Source: an uncultured Collinsella sp.
GTDB lineage: Bacteria; Actinomycetota; Coriobacteriia; Coriobacteriales; Coriobacteriaceae
Length of the DNA stretch: 20,204 bases
Assembly (NCBI GenBank): GCA_900754525.1
Contig: CAAEDE010000075.1
Coordinates: 1-20,204 of the forward strand
Direction: 5' to 3'
The notes under the pieces are model-generated. The model ran no database searches. It worked only from the letters and a program-made list of their open reading frames with translations, and was not told where the DNA came from. This document shows, piece after piece, positions 6,420 to 15,748 of the stretch (position 1 is the stretch's first letter; every line of letters begins with the position of its first letter). Made by a program: the position numbers and the translations under genes.

Positions 6420-7223
6420 GTGGAAATTTTTGAAAAGCTGCCTGATGAGATTAATCATCTGGTCAGCGAGTTCAGCTCCACCCCCGTCGTGGGCGATCTG
6501 AGCTGCGGCATCACGCAGTACTCGTTTTGGCTGATCGTCTCCACGATCGTGCTCCTGATCGTCCTGGCCGTGTTCAAGAAGAAGCAGACCCTGGTTCCCA
6601 AGGGCTTCTTCGTCAACGGTTTCGAGTACATCATCGAGTACGTCGAGAACGATATCGGCAAGGGCGTCGTGGGTGAGAACTGGAAGAAGCACTTCCCGTT
6701 CCTGTGCTCGCTTTTCCTGTTCATCCTGATCAATAACATGATCGGCCTGATCCCGGGAATGAAGCCCGGCACCGGCGCAATCGGCTCCACCGCCGCGCTC
6801 GCCATCTTCGCCTTCGTGTACTTCATCTACTACGGATGCAAGGCTCACGGCGTGATTGGCTACATCAAGAGCCTCGCCCCGCAGGGCGTGAGCTTCCCGA
6901 TGAACGTGCTCGTGTGGGTCGTCGAGCTTTTCTCGACCTTCCTGCGCCTCATCACGCTCGCCGTCCGTCTGTTCTGCAACATGTTCGCAGGACACGTGGT
7001 CATGGGCTCGTTCGCCATCATGGCGAGCATGTTCATGCAGCCGCTGCTTCAGCAGGTTTCCGCGGCCCACGCCGTCGGCGCTCTGCCTTCGTTGGCCTGG
7101 CTTGCCATCCTCATCCTGATCTATGCGATCGAGCTTGTGGTCGGCGCCATCCAGGCTTACGTCTTCACGGTCCTTACCGCCGTGTATGTCTCCGAGGCAG
7201 AGGAGGTCGCGGAGGAGGAGTAG
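6420..7223 (+). CDS. atpB: ATP synthase F0 subunit a
   Basis: Subunit a forms the two proton half-channels beside the c-ring in the membrane. The 267-residue protein has several hydrophobic helices (about 35-53, 91-112, 119-140, 160-205 and 223-257). The key arginine is R183 in LAVRLFCNMFAGH, equivalent to E. coli R210; the family usually has RLFGN, here RLFCN. The N-terminal stretch contains the conserved LVPKGFFVNGFEYIIEYV-like segment (58-75). It starts with GTG at 6420, 3 bases after the preceding stop, with AAAGG upstream inside that gene's end. It is followed by a 124-base leader before atpE. Confidence 0.95.
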   Translation: MEIFEKLPDEINHLVSEFSSTPVVGDLSCGITQYSFWLIVSTIVLLIVLAVFKKKQTLVPKGFFVNGFEYIIEYVENDIGKGVVGENWKKHFPFLCSLFLFILINNMIGLIPGMKPGTGAIGSTAALAIFAFVYFIYYGCKAHGVIGYIKSLAPQGVSFPMNVLVWVVELFSTFLRLITLAVRLFCNMFAGHVVMGSFAIMASMFMQPLLQQVSAAHAVGALPSLAWLAILILIYAIELVVGAIQAYVFTVLTAVYVSEAEEVAEEE

Positions 7224-7347
7224 TCTTCCGTTCGCGCCTTAAAGGTAAGGCAATTCGTTAAACCGCCGGTGCCCGTACCCATGGAGCCCGGCAGTTATAA
7301 AAAGGTTATCCTGCGTGAAATAAGACACGCACGACAAAGGAGGAATC
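7224..7347 (+). promoter_or_regulatory. atpE leader with stem-loops and a very strong ribosome site
   Basis: This is the only long gap inside the operon. It holds a GCCGG/CCGGC stem (7265-7269 with 7288-7292) and a perfect TGCGTG/CACGCA stem (7312-7317 with 7326-7331, 8-base loop). The consensus ribosome site AAAGGAGG (7336-7343) follows, 4 bases before the GTG. Because many more c subunits than other subunits are needed, this is a plausible translation enhancer or processing region for atpE. A secondary promoter was not convincing. Confidence 0.5.
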
Positions 7348-7542
7348 GTGGGAGTTATCGGTTACGGTCTCGGTGTTATCGGCGCTGGTCTTGCTATCGG
7401 CCTGTCTGCTCTGGGTGCTACGGGTGCTATGGCCCGTCAGCCTGAGGTCCAGGGCCGCGTGTTCACCGTCTTCATCATGGGCTCCGCCTTCGGCGAGGCT
7501 CTGGCTCTGATCGGCTTCGTTGTCGCGCTGATCGTTAAATAG
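7348..7542 (+). CDS. atpE: ATP synthase F0 subunit c
   Basis: Subunit c forms the rotating ring of F0. The 64-residue protein is two hydrophobic helices joined by the polar loop ARQPE (about 29-33), with the ion-carrying glutamate in GSAFGEALAL of helix 2. It is shorter than most c subunits (70-85 residues); an in-frame TAA lies 9 codons upstream with no other start, so the GTG at 7348 is the only reasonable start. The Gln of helix 1 and the Ser/Thr after the carboxylate that bind sodium in known Na+ enzymes are replaced by Ile and Ala, so proton coupling is inferred. Confidence 0.95.
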   Translation: MGVIGYGLGVIGAGLAIGLSALGATGAMARQPEVQGRVFTVFIMGSAFGEALALIGFVVALIVK

Positions 7543-7557
7543 CACGGAGCGTCAAGT

Positions 7558-8160
7558 ATGAATCTTTCATCCCAGAAGAGCGCGATCGCACTCTCCGCGT
7601 CCGCGGCCGCGCTGCTCATGCCGGTTTCCGCGTTCGCTGAGGACGGCGCTGCCGGTGCGGACATCCTCATCCCTAAGATGGCGGAGTTCATCCCGGCGCT
7701 TATCGCCTTCCTGATTATCTGGATCGTGCTGGCCAAGGTCGCCCTGCCGGGCATCATGAAGACCATGGAGGAGCGCGGCAAGAAGATCGAGGAGAGCCTC
7801 GACGAGGCCGAGAAGACCAAGCAGGAGGCTATCGCCAAGCGCGCTGAGTCCGACTCGATCGTCACCGACGCCCGTCGTCAGGCTGCCGACATCGTTCTCG
7901 AGGCCCGTAAGGACGCCGAGTCCGAGCGCGCCCGTATCATCGAGGCTGCTCACAAGGAGGCCGAGGAGATCATCGCCAAGGCCCATACGACCGCCGAGGA
8001 CGAGCGCAAGTCCATCTACGCCGGTGCCGCGAGCTCCATCGCCGACCTGTCCGTTGCCGTCGCCACCAAGATCGTGGGCGAGGCACTCGAGGACGATGCC
8101 GAGCAGAAGAAGCTCATCGAGCGCTACATCCAGGAAGCAGGTAGCCTGAATGCCGACTAG
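7558..8160 (+). CDS. atpF: ATP synthase F0 subunit b with an N-terminal signal-like segment
   Basis: Subunit b is the peripheral stalk that holds F1 against rotation. The 200-residue protein has one membrane helix (about 43-62) followed by a long charged helix rich in Glu, Lys and Ala (about 68-180) that forms the dimeric stalk. In front of the membrane helix is a second hydrophobic stretch ending in AFA followed by ED (about 1-28), which looks like a cleavable signal peptide; most b subunits (about 160 residues) lack it. The gene lies 15 bases after atpE, with CACGGAGCG as ribosome site, and its last 11 bases overlap atpH. Confidence 0.93.
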   Translation: MNLSSQKSAIALSASAAALLMPVSAFAEDGAAGADILIPKMAEFIPALIAFLIIWIVLAKVALPGIMKTMEERGKKIEESLDEAEKTKQEAIAKRAESDSIVTDARRQAADIVLEARKDAESERARIIEAAHKEAEEIIAKAHTTAEDERKSIYAGAASSIADLSVAVATKIVGEALEDDAEQKKLIERYIQEAGSLNAD

Positions 8161-8626
8161 CCGCTATCAGGACAAGGTGCTCGAGACCTACGCGCGCTCC
8201 CTTCTGGAAGCCGCTAAGGCCGAGAACCATGTGTTCGAGGACCTCGAGATGATCGAGCGTCTGGCTAGCGCCAGCCCCGAGATCATCGCCGTGCTCGACA
8301 CCATGTCCAAGCGCGACCAGCTCGACCTTCTTCCCAAGGTGGCAGCTGCCTTTAAGTATGTTGCCGAGGAAGACGAGGATGTAGTGGGCGTGACCGTCAC
8401 CACGGCGATCCCGCTCGACGACGAGCTGCGTCAAACCATCACTAAGAAATGCGAGCAGGACTTCGGCCGCAAGGTATTCCTTATCGAGCAGGTCGACCCG
8501 TCTATCGTGGGCGGCCTGGTGCTCGAGGCCCGCGGCGAGCGTCGTGACATTTCCGTCAAGACGCAGCTGCGCATCGCGCAGGAGACCCTCGCAAACTCTG
8601 CTAATTCGTACGGAGGTGAAGCCTAA
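8150..8626 (+). CDS. atpH: ATP synthase F1 subunit delta
   Basis: Delta links the b stalk to the top of F1. The 158-residue protein begins with the typical helical N-terminal domain (YARSLLEAAK) and ends with the conserved region LIEQVDPSIVGGLVLEARGERRDISV (about 111-136), diagnostic for the family; it is a little shorter than the usual 175-180. Its start lies inside the end of atpF (11-base overlap), so the two are probably translationally coupled, and its stop overlaps the atpA start by one base (TAATG). Confidence 0.93.
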   Translation: MPTSRYQDKVLETYARSLLEAAKAENHVFEDLEMIERLASASPEIIAVLDTMSKRDQLDLLPKVAAAFKYVAEEDEDVVGVTVTTAIPLDDELRQTITKKCEQDFGRKVFLIEQVDPSIVGGLVLEARGERRDISVKTQLRIAQETLANSANSYGGEA

Positions 8627-10224
8627 TGTCCGAAACCCTCAATGCCCAGGATATCGCCAAGAAACTGCAGGAGCAGCTCACGAGCCTCTCCGCGACGGTC
8701 GATACGCATGAGGTTTCAACGGTCGACGAGGTAGGCGACGGCATCGCGCGCGTCTCCGGCCTCAAGAGCGCCATGGCAGGCGAGCTTCTGGAGTTCAAGA
8801 GCTCCGATACTGGTGAGACCGTCTTCGGCCTTGCCCAGAACCTTGACCGCGACGAGGTCGGCGCCGTTCTGTTCGGTGCCGTCGACTCCATCAAGGAAGG
8901 CGACGAGTGCCGCACCACTGGCCGCATTATGGATATCCCCGTGAGCCGCGCCATGCTCGGCCGCGTCGTCAACCCGCTCGGCCAGCCTATCGACGGCCTG
9001 GGCGACATCGTCGCCACGCACCGTCGTCCCATTGAGTTCAAGGCCCCCGGCGTCATCGACCGTACCCCGGTGTGCGAGCCGGTTCAGACCGGTCTGTTGG
9101 CCATCGACTCCATGGTGCCTATCGGCCGCGGCCAGCGTGAGCTCATCATCGGCGACCGTAAGACCGGTAAGACCGCCATCGCCATCGACGCTATCCTCAA
9201 TCAGCGCGGCAAGGGTATGGTCTGCATCTATGTCGCTATCGGCCAGAAGGCCTCCACGGTTGCTAACATCCGCGAGACCCTCGCTCAGCACGGTGCGCTC
9301 GACTACACCATCATCGTTTCGGCCACCGCTGCCGATTCCGCCCCCATGCAGTACATCGCGCCTATGGCCGGTGCCGCTATCGGCGAGTTCTTCATGTACA
9401 ACGGCGAGGACGGCAAGCCCGCCAGCGAGACCAACCCCGGCGGCCACGTGCTCGTCATCTACGACGACCTGTCCAAGCAGGCTGTGGCCTACCGTCAGAT
9501 GTCGCTGACGCTGCATCGTCCGCCCGGACGCGAGGCCTATCCTGGCGACATCTTCTACCTGCACTCTCGTCTGCTCGAGCGTGCCGTCAAGATGTCCAAG
9601 AAGAACGGTTACGGCTCCATGACGGCTCTGCCGATCATCGAGACCCAGGACGGTGACGTCTCGGCCTACATTCCGACCAACGTCATTTCCATTACCGATG
9701 GTCAGATCTACCTGCAGTCCGAGCTCTTCTTCCAGGGCCAGCGCCCGGCAGTCGACGTGGGCATTTCCGTGTCCCGTGTCGGTGGCGACGCGCAGACCAA
9801 GGCTATGAAGCAGGTCGCCGGCAACCTCCGTCTGGACCTCGCTTCATACCAGGAGCTCGCCGGCTTTACGCAGTTCGGCTCCGACCTCGACGAGGCTACT
9901 CAGAAGCAGCTGACCCATGGTGCTCGCATGACCGAGCTCCTGAAGCAGCCGCGCTACAAGCCGTTTGAGGTTGGCGAGCAGATCGTTACGCTGTTCGCTG
10001 GCAACGAGGGCTTCCTGGATGACCTGGAGATCGCCGACGTGCTGCCTTTCCGTGCCGAGCTCATCGAGTACATGGACAATGGCTTTGGCTCGCTGCTCGA
10101 CAAGGTTCGCGCCAAGAAGATCGATGATGACACCAAGGCTGAGCTCTTGCGCGTCATCGGCGACTTCAAGCAGCAGTTCATGGCCAAGCACCATTCGGAT
10201 GTTTCTGGATCAGAGGAGAACTAA
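8626..10224 (+). CDS. atpA: ATP synthase F1 subunit alpha
   Basis: Alpha is the non-catalytic nucleotide-binding subunit of the alpha3beta3 head. The 532-residue protein has the beta-barrel N-terminal domain, the P-loop GDRKTGKT (176-183), the conserved SDSAP-type region (here ADSAPMQYIAPMAG) and the signature PAVDVGISVSRVGGDAQ carrying the arginine that reaches into the catalytic site. The P-loop has Lys where nearly all alpha subunits have Gln (GDRQTGKT). The C-terminal helical domain is complete. The start shares one base with the atpH stop, and GGAGGTGAAGCC upstream is the ribosome site. Confidence 0.97.
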   Translation: MSETLNAQDIAKKLQEQLTSLSATVDTHEVSTVDEVGDGIARVSGLKSAMAGELLEFKSSDTGETVFGLAQNLDRDEVGAVLFGAVDSIKEGDECRTTGRIMDIPVSRAMLGRVVNPLGQPIDGLGDIVATHRRPIEFKAPGVIDRTPVCEPVQTGLLAIDSMVPIGRGQRELIIGDRKTGKTAIAIDAILNQRGKGMVCIYVAIGQKASTVANIRETLAQHGALDYTIIVSATAADSAPMQYIAPMAGAAIGEFFMYNGEDGKPASETNPGGHVLVIYDDLSKQAVAYRQMSLTLHRPPGREAYPGDIFYLHSRLLERAVKMSKKNGYGSMTALPIIETQDGDVSAYIPTNVISITDGQIYLQSELFFQGQRPAVDVGISVSRVGGDAQTKAMKQVAGNLRLDLASYQELAGFTQFGSDLDEATQKQLTHGARMTELLKQPRYKPFEVGEQIVTLFAGNEGFLDDLEIADVLPFRAELIEYMDNGFGSLLDKVRAKKIDDDTKAELLRVIGDFKQQFMAKHHSDVSGSEEN

Positions 10225-10229
10225 GCCCC

Positions 10230-11137
10230 ATGGCCAACCTTCGCGACATTAAGAAGCGAATCTCCTCGGTTACCACGACCAAGCAGATCACGCGCACGAT
10301 GGAGATGGTCTCTACGGCCAAGATCCGTCGTGCCCTCGATCGCTCCAAGCAGGCCGAGCCCTATAAGGAGGCGCTGACCGACGTCATGTTGACGGTCGCC
10401 GGCGACGCCTCCTGTTCGGGCACCGATCCCATGCTGCAGAAGCATGAGAGCGTCAAGCATGGCCTGATTGTCGTTATTGCCTCGGACCGCGGCCTTGCCG
10501 GCGGTTTCAATACGACGGTGGAGCGCACGGCCGAAAAGCTCGCCGCTTCTTGGGCGAACGACGGCATCGAGTGCGAGATCATCGCGTGCGGGCGTAAGCC
10601 GGCCACGTATTTCCGTGACCGTGCAAACGTTGTCATGCACTTTGAGGGCAACTCCTCTGAGCCCGATTTCAATCAGGCCCGCATGATCTCCTCTCATATC
10701 TGCGATGCGTATCGTGCCGGTGAGCTTGACCGTGTCGAGCTTGTCTACCACCACGCCAAGAACCGCGTGGATCAGGAGCTTCGCGTCGAGCATCTGTTGC
10801 CGCTCGACCCCGAGATGATCGCTATGGCCCACGGTCCGCGTAAGAACGAGACCGACGCCCCTAAGCGCATCTCGTCCACGTTCGAGTTCGTGCCCTCTCC
10901 CGAGCATGTTCTCGGCAAGCTTGTGCCGTCTTATATCCTGACGGTCATCTACCAGGCCCTGATCGATTCGGCGGCTGCCGAGCAGGGTGCACGCCGCAAG
11001 GCCATGCACTCCGCGACGGAAAACGCCACCGCGATCATCTCGACCCTTACCCGCACGTATAGTCGCGTGCGCCAGGCTTCGATCACGACCGAGATTAACG
11101 AGATCGTCGGCGGAGCCTCAGCATTGGAGGAACAGTA

Positions 11138-11138
<1 letters not shown>
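10230..11138 (+). CDS. atpG: ATP synthase F1 subunit gamma
   Basis: Gamma is the central rotating shaft. The 302-residue protein has the coiled-coil ends and Rossmann-like middle of the family: N-terminal LRDIKKRISSV..T.QIT..M.MVS, the internal SDRGLAGGFN, and the C-terminal RKAMHSATENA...ITTEINEIVGGA. It starts 5 bases after the atpA stop with GAGGAGAA as ribosome site, and its stop shares a base with the atpD start (TAATG). Confidence 0.96.
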
Positions 11139-12592
<1,454 letters not shown>

Positions 12593-12595
12593 GTT

Positions 12596-12988
12596 ATGCG
12601 TATCCGCATCGTGTGCCCCGTGAGCTGCGCCTATGAGGGCGACGCTGCGTTTGTGTCGATTCCGTCCACGGATGGCGAGTTTGGCGTTCTGCCTGCCCAC
12701 TCTAGCGAAATCTGCACGATCGACCGCGGTTACGTTCGCGTTTCCGATAAGGCCATGGGCACTGTCGACCACACGTTTGCCGTGGCCGGCGGCTATGCCC
12801 AGGTTGCGGACGATGTCGTGACCGTTCTCGCCGAGCGCGCTTGCGATTTGGCGACCGTCGATGCCGACAAGCTTAAAGCTGATATTCAAGGTTTTGAAGA
12901 GAAGCTGGGTAATTTGTCGGAGGATGATGCACGCCGCGCCTACCTCTATAATGAAATCGCATGGTGTAAGCTCAAGCTTGCCCAATAG
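12596..12988 (+). CDS. atpC: ATP synthase F1 subunit epsilon
   Basis: Epsilon sits at the foot of gamma and can inhibit ATP hydrolysis. The 130-residue protein has the N-terminal beta sandwich with the conserved IPSTDGEFGVLPAHS motif and FAVAGGYAQVADDVVTVLAERA, then a C-terminal helical hairpin. It starts 3 bases after the atpD stop, with GGGGGAGAAG at the end of atpD acting as ribosome site. It is the last ATP synthase gene and is followed by a strong terminator. Confidence 0.95.
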   Translation: MRIRIVCPVSCAYEGDAAFVSIPSTDGEFGVLPAHSSEICTIDRGYVRVSDKAMGTVDHTFAVAGGYAQVADDVVTVLAERACDLATVDADKLKADIQGFEEKLGNLSEDDARRAYLYNEIAWCKLKLAQ

Positions 12989-13024
12989 TCAAACGATTTA
13001 GCGTTCGACCATTTGCGAACACAT

Positions 13025-13063
13025 CATGCCCGGGATGGCCCAGCCATCCCGGGCATGCTTTTT
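13025..13063 (+). terminator. Rho-independent terminator of the atp operon
   Basis: A perfect 15-bp stem (13025-13039 with 13043-13057, around GCCCGGGATGG) closes a 3-base CCA loop and is followed by CTTTTT (T tract 13059-13063). It starts 37 bases after atpC and ends only 13 bases before the murA start codon. A smaller GTTCG/CGAAC inverted repeat precedes it (about 13004-13020). Confidence 0.93.
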
Positions 13064-13076
13064 GAAAGGGTAGACC

Positions 13077-14360
13077 TTGGATATTATCCGCGTTGAGGGT
13101 GGCCACGCCATCGGAGGCTCCGTGCCCGTTTCGGGCGCCAAGAACTCCGCGCTCAAACTCATGGCGGCAACGCTTCTGGCGCCGGGCAAGACGACGCTGC
13201 AGAACGTGCCCGATATTTCCGATGTCCACGTGATGGGCAAGGTGCTCAAGGGTATGGGCGCCACAATCGATGTCCTTGACGAGCACACGCTCGAGATTGA
13301 TACCTCTCAGGTCGATTCTTGGGAGGCCCCCTACGAGCTCGTCGCCAAGATGCGTGCTTCCACCGCCGTGATGGGACCCCTGCTGGGCCGCTTCCATCGC
13401 GCCAAGATCGCCATGCCGGGCGGCTGCAACCTGGGTGCTCGCAAGATCGATATGCACATTCTTGGTCTCGAGGCCCTGGGCGTAGAGTTCGATACCGCCC
13501 ACGGCTACATCAACGCTAATGCGCCCCAAGGTCTGCGCGGTACCACCGTCACGCTCGAGTTCGCCAGCGTCGGTGCGACCGAGAACCTCATCATGGCATC
13601 TGTGCGCGCGCAGGGCACCACGGTTATCGACAATGCCGCCCGCGAGCCCGAGATCGTCGATCTCGCCAACATGCTCAACGAGATGGGCGCTAAGATTGTC
13701 GGTGCCGGTACGCCTGTCGTGACCATCGAGGGCGTGGAAGAGCTCCATCCCGTTACCCATCGCGTAGTGGGCGACCGCATCGAGGCCGGTACCTTTATCG
13801 TCGCCGGTGCGCTGATGGCCGACGATCGCGGTGTCGATGTCACGGGCTTTTGCCCCATTCACTTGGGCATGGTGCTCAAGAAGATGGAGCTCATGGGTAT
13901 CGACTGCGAGCGTACCGACGACGGCGTTCACGTGAATCGCGCCGAGCGCATCAAGCCGGTCGACATCCAGACGCTTCCGTTCCCCGGCTTCCCGACGGAC
14001 ATGCAGGCGCAGATTATGGTGCTCTCCGCCCTTGCCGACGGCAGTTCCGTTATTACCGAGAACATCTTCGAGAATCGCTTTATGTTTGCCTCTGAGCTGG
14101 TGCGCATGGGTGCCGACATTCGTATCGAGAGCCATCATGCCATGATTCATGGCGTCAAGGGCTTCTCGGGTGCACAGGTTACCTCGCCCGATCTGCGTGG
14201 CGGAGCGGCCCTCGTCGTAGCGGGCTTGATCGCCGACGGGACGACCGAGGTTTCGGCCATCCATCACATCAAGCGCGGCTACGAGCAGTTTGTCGAAAAG
14301 CTGCAGGCGCTCGGCGCGCATGTCGAGCATGCTACCGTCCCCGATCCCGTCATCTACTAA
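13077..14360 (+). CDS. murA: UDP-N-acetylglucosamine 1-carboxyvinyltransferase
   Basis: MurA transfers enolpyruvate from PEP to UDP-GlcNAc, the first committed step of peptidoglycan precursor synthesis, in the cytoplasm. The 427-residue protein has the N-terminal GGHAIGGSVPVSGAKNSAL with K22 and N23, the active-site loop MPGGCNLGARKIDMH with the catalytic cysteine C117 (the target of fosfomycin in the family; enzymes with Asp there are resistant), and PFPGFPTDMQAQ. The start is TTG at 13077, preceded by GAAAGGG (13064-13070); no ATG or GTG fits the conserved N-terminus. There is no space for a promoter between the atp terminator and this start, so murA must use read-through or a promoter lying inside or before the hairpin. 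The LCP gene follows after 12 bases. Confidence 0.96.
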   Translation: MDIIRVEGGHAIGGSVPVSGAKNSALKLMAATLLAPGKTTLQNVPDISDVHVMGKVLKGMGATIDVLDEHTLEIDTSQVDSWEAPYELVAKMRASTAVMGPLLGRFHRAKIAMPGGCNLGARKIDMHILGLEALGVEFDTAHGYINANAPQGLRGTTVTLEFASVGATENLIMASVRAQGTTVIDNAAREPEIVDLANMLNEMGAKIVGAGTPVVTIEGVEELHPVTHRVVGDRIEAGTFIVAGALMADDRGVDVTGFCPIHLGMVLKKMELMGIDCERTDDGVHVNRAERIKPVDIQTLPFPGFPTDMQAQIMVLSALADGSSVITENIFENRFMFASELVRMGADIRIESHHAMIHGVKGFSGAQVTSPDLRGGAALVVAGLIADGTTEVSAIHHIKRGYEQFVEKLQALGAHVEHATVPDPVIY

Positions 14361-14372
14361 TACAGGTTGCCT

Positions 14373-15614
14373 ATGTTTAATAAAAAGCCCCTCGCGGATA
14401 CCACCGCCCGAAGACCCTCAACTGGTGCGCAGGCCAAGATCTACAGTCGCGATAACGTGGCTCGCTATTCCGAGCGCGCTCGCCAACGTCGTCGTAGCCA
14501 CACGATTCGTCACGTCGCGCTCATTGTCGTGCTTGGCGTGCTGCTGAGTGCCACTACTGCTGCCGGCCTGTGGTTTGCCACCATTATGGGCAAGCTCGGC
14601 GATTCTAATGTCATTACCGACAATCTGCGTCGGGTTCTGGTTGACACCGATGAGGCAAAGGATCCGTTCTACGTGCTGCTTCTTGGCACCGACGGCCGTC
14701 CGGGCGAAGATACGTATCGTGCCGACTCGATTATCCTGGCACGCATCGACCCCACGCAAAAGCAGGCGACGCTCATTTCCGTTCCGCGCGACACCAAGGT
14801 CGAGTACAAGGGTGAGACCATGAAGATCAACGCCTGCCATACCGTTGGCGGCGCCGAGGCCATGGTCGAGGCGGTCAACGAGCTGTGCGGTGTTCAGATT
14901 TCCCACTATGCCGAGGTCAGCTTCGACGGTATGCAGGCGCTGATTGATTCGGTTGGCGGTATCGACATTAACGCAACCGATGATGTTGACGACCCCGAGC
15001 ACCTGGATATTAAGATTACCGCTGGCCAGCAGCATATGGACGGTGCCACCGCCCTTACCTATGCCCGCTGCCGCTACACCTATGCCGACGGCGATTACAC
15101 GCGCATGCGCCACCAGCGTCAGGTGCTTGGCGCCCTTGCCAACCAGATTCTCAATAACTTCGATGCCACGAAGATCTTTGGCCTGGTTAATTCGCTGTCC
15201 GATATGCTCGTAACCGATATGAGCGTTCAGGATATCGTGGCTACGGTCAACGCCATGCGCGGTATGGATGTCGACGGTATCTACTCGGCCAACCTGCCCT
15301 CGTACGCCGACGAGAGCACCATGATCGACGGTGTGAGCTACGTCTTTGTCTACGAGGACGAGCTCAAGGAAATGATGGAGCGCGTCGATGCCGGCAAGGA
15401 TCCCAAGGGTCCCAACACCATGGGTCTTTCCGATGGTACCAGCTCCACGATTGGCGACCTCAACAGCAACACGTCCGATGATTACGCTAACGGCACCGCA
15501 ACTTCGTCGGGCAGTTCGGAAGACTCGGGCGACTCGGGCGACTCGGGCGACTCGACTGATTCGAGTGCCTCGGACTACAGCTCCGACTCCTACGACGATT
15601 CGACCTCTTATTAG
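14373..15614 (+). CDS. LytR-CpsA-Psr (LCP) family cell-wall glycopolymer ligase
   Basis: LCP enzymes attach teichoic acids, arabinogalactan or capsule precursors from lipid carriers to peptidoglycan outside the membrane. The 413-residue protein has a basic cytoplasmic N-terminus, one membrane helix (about 47-70) and an outside LCP domain (about 97-266) with LLLGTDGR, RADSIIL, ISVPRDT, DSVGGIDI and ARCRYTYADGDYTRMRHQRQ. The last ~50 residues are a low-complexity Ser/Asp/Gly tail including GDSGDSGDS. The ATG at 14373 is preferred over a TTG six bases upstream because ACAGG (14362-14366) is well spaced for it. It is 12 bases after murA and probably in the same transcript. The glycopolymer used cannot be told from the sequence. 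Confidence 0.93.
   Translation: MFNKKPLADTTARRPSTGAQAKIYSRDNVARYSERARQRRRSHTIRHVALIVVLGVLLSATTAAGLWFATIMGKLGDSNVITDNLRRVLVDTDEAKDPFYVLLLGTDGRPGEDTYRADSIILARIDPTQKQATLISVPRDTKVEYKGETMKINACHTVGGAEAMVEAVNELCGVQISHYAEVSFDGMQALIDSVGGIDINATDDVDDPEHLDIKITAGQQHMDGATALTYARCRYTYADGDYTRMRHQRQVLGALANQILNNFDATKIFGLVNSLSDMLVTDMSVQDIVATVNAMRGMDVDGIYSANLPSYADESTMIDGVSYVFVYEDELKEMMERVDAGKDPKGPNTMGLSDGTSSTIGDLNSNTSDDYANGTATSSGSSEDSGDSGDSGDSTDSSASDYSSDSYDDSTSY
15523..15556 (+). repeat. Nine-base tandem repeat in the LCP gene tail
   Basis: GACTCGGGC is repeated three times in direct tandem, followed by a partial GACTCGAC copy. It encodes the (Asp-Ser-Gly) run GDSGDSGDS in the tail of the LCP protein. Such a short in-frame repeat could change length by slippage without shifting the frame. 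Confidence 0.7.
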
Positions 15615-15650
15615 TTCCGTCGTTCTACCGAACGGCGCTCGCTGACGTTG

Positions 15651-15662
15651 GCTCAACCTGCG
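15651..15662. repeat. Second locus of the GCTCAACCTGCG word
   Basis: The 12-mer GCTCAACCTGCG here is identical to 127-138. GCTCGCTG lies shortly upstream (15637-15644) as it does at 76-83. It sits in the non-coding gap between the LCP gene and the bidirectional terminator. Confidence 0.4.
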
Positions 15663-15685
15663 ATGCTGATTACTCTCCTTGCAGC

Positions 15686-15730
15686 AAAAACCGCCCCGTT
15701 CTCTGTAGAGGACGGGGCGGTTTGTCTTTT
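15686..15730. terminator. Bidirectional terminator between the LCP gene and pepT
   Basis: A 16-bp stem (15688-15703 with 15708-15723, one G-U pair) with a TGTA loop is built around ACCGCCCCGT/ACGGGGCGGT. On the + strand it is followed by GTCTTTT; on the - strand the run of A before it gives TTTTT. It therefore can end both the murA/LCP transcript and the convergent pepT transcript. Confidence 0.93.
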
Positions 15731-15748
15731 AAGCTTGTGCAGCCAGGC

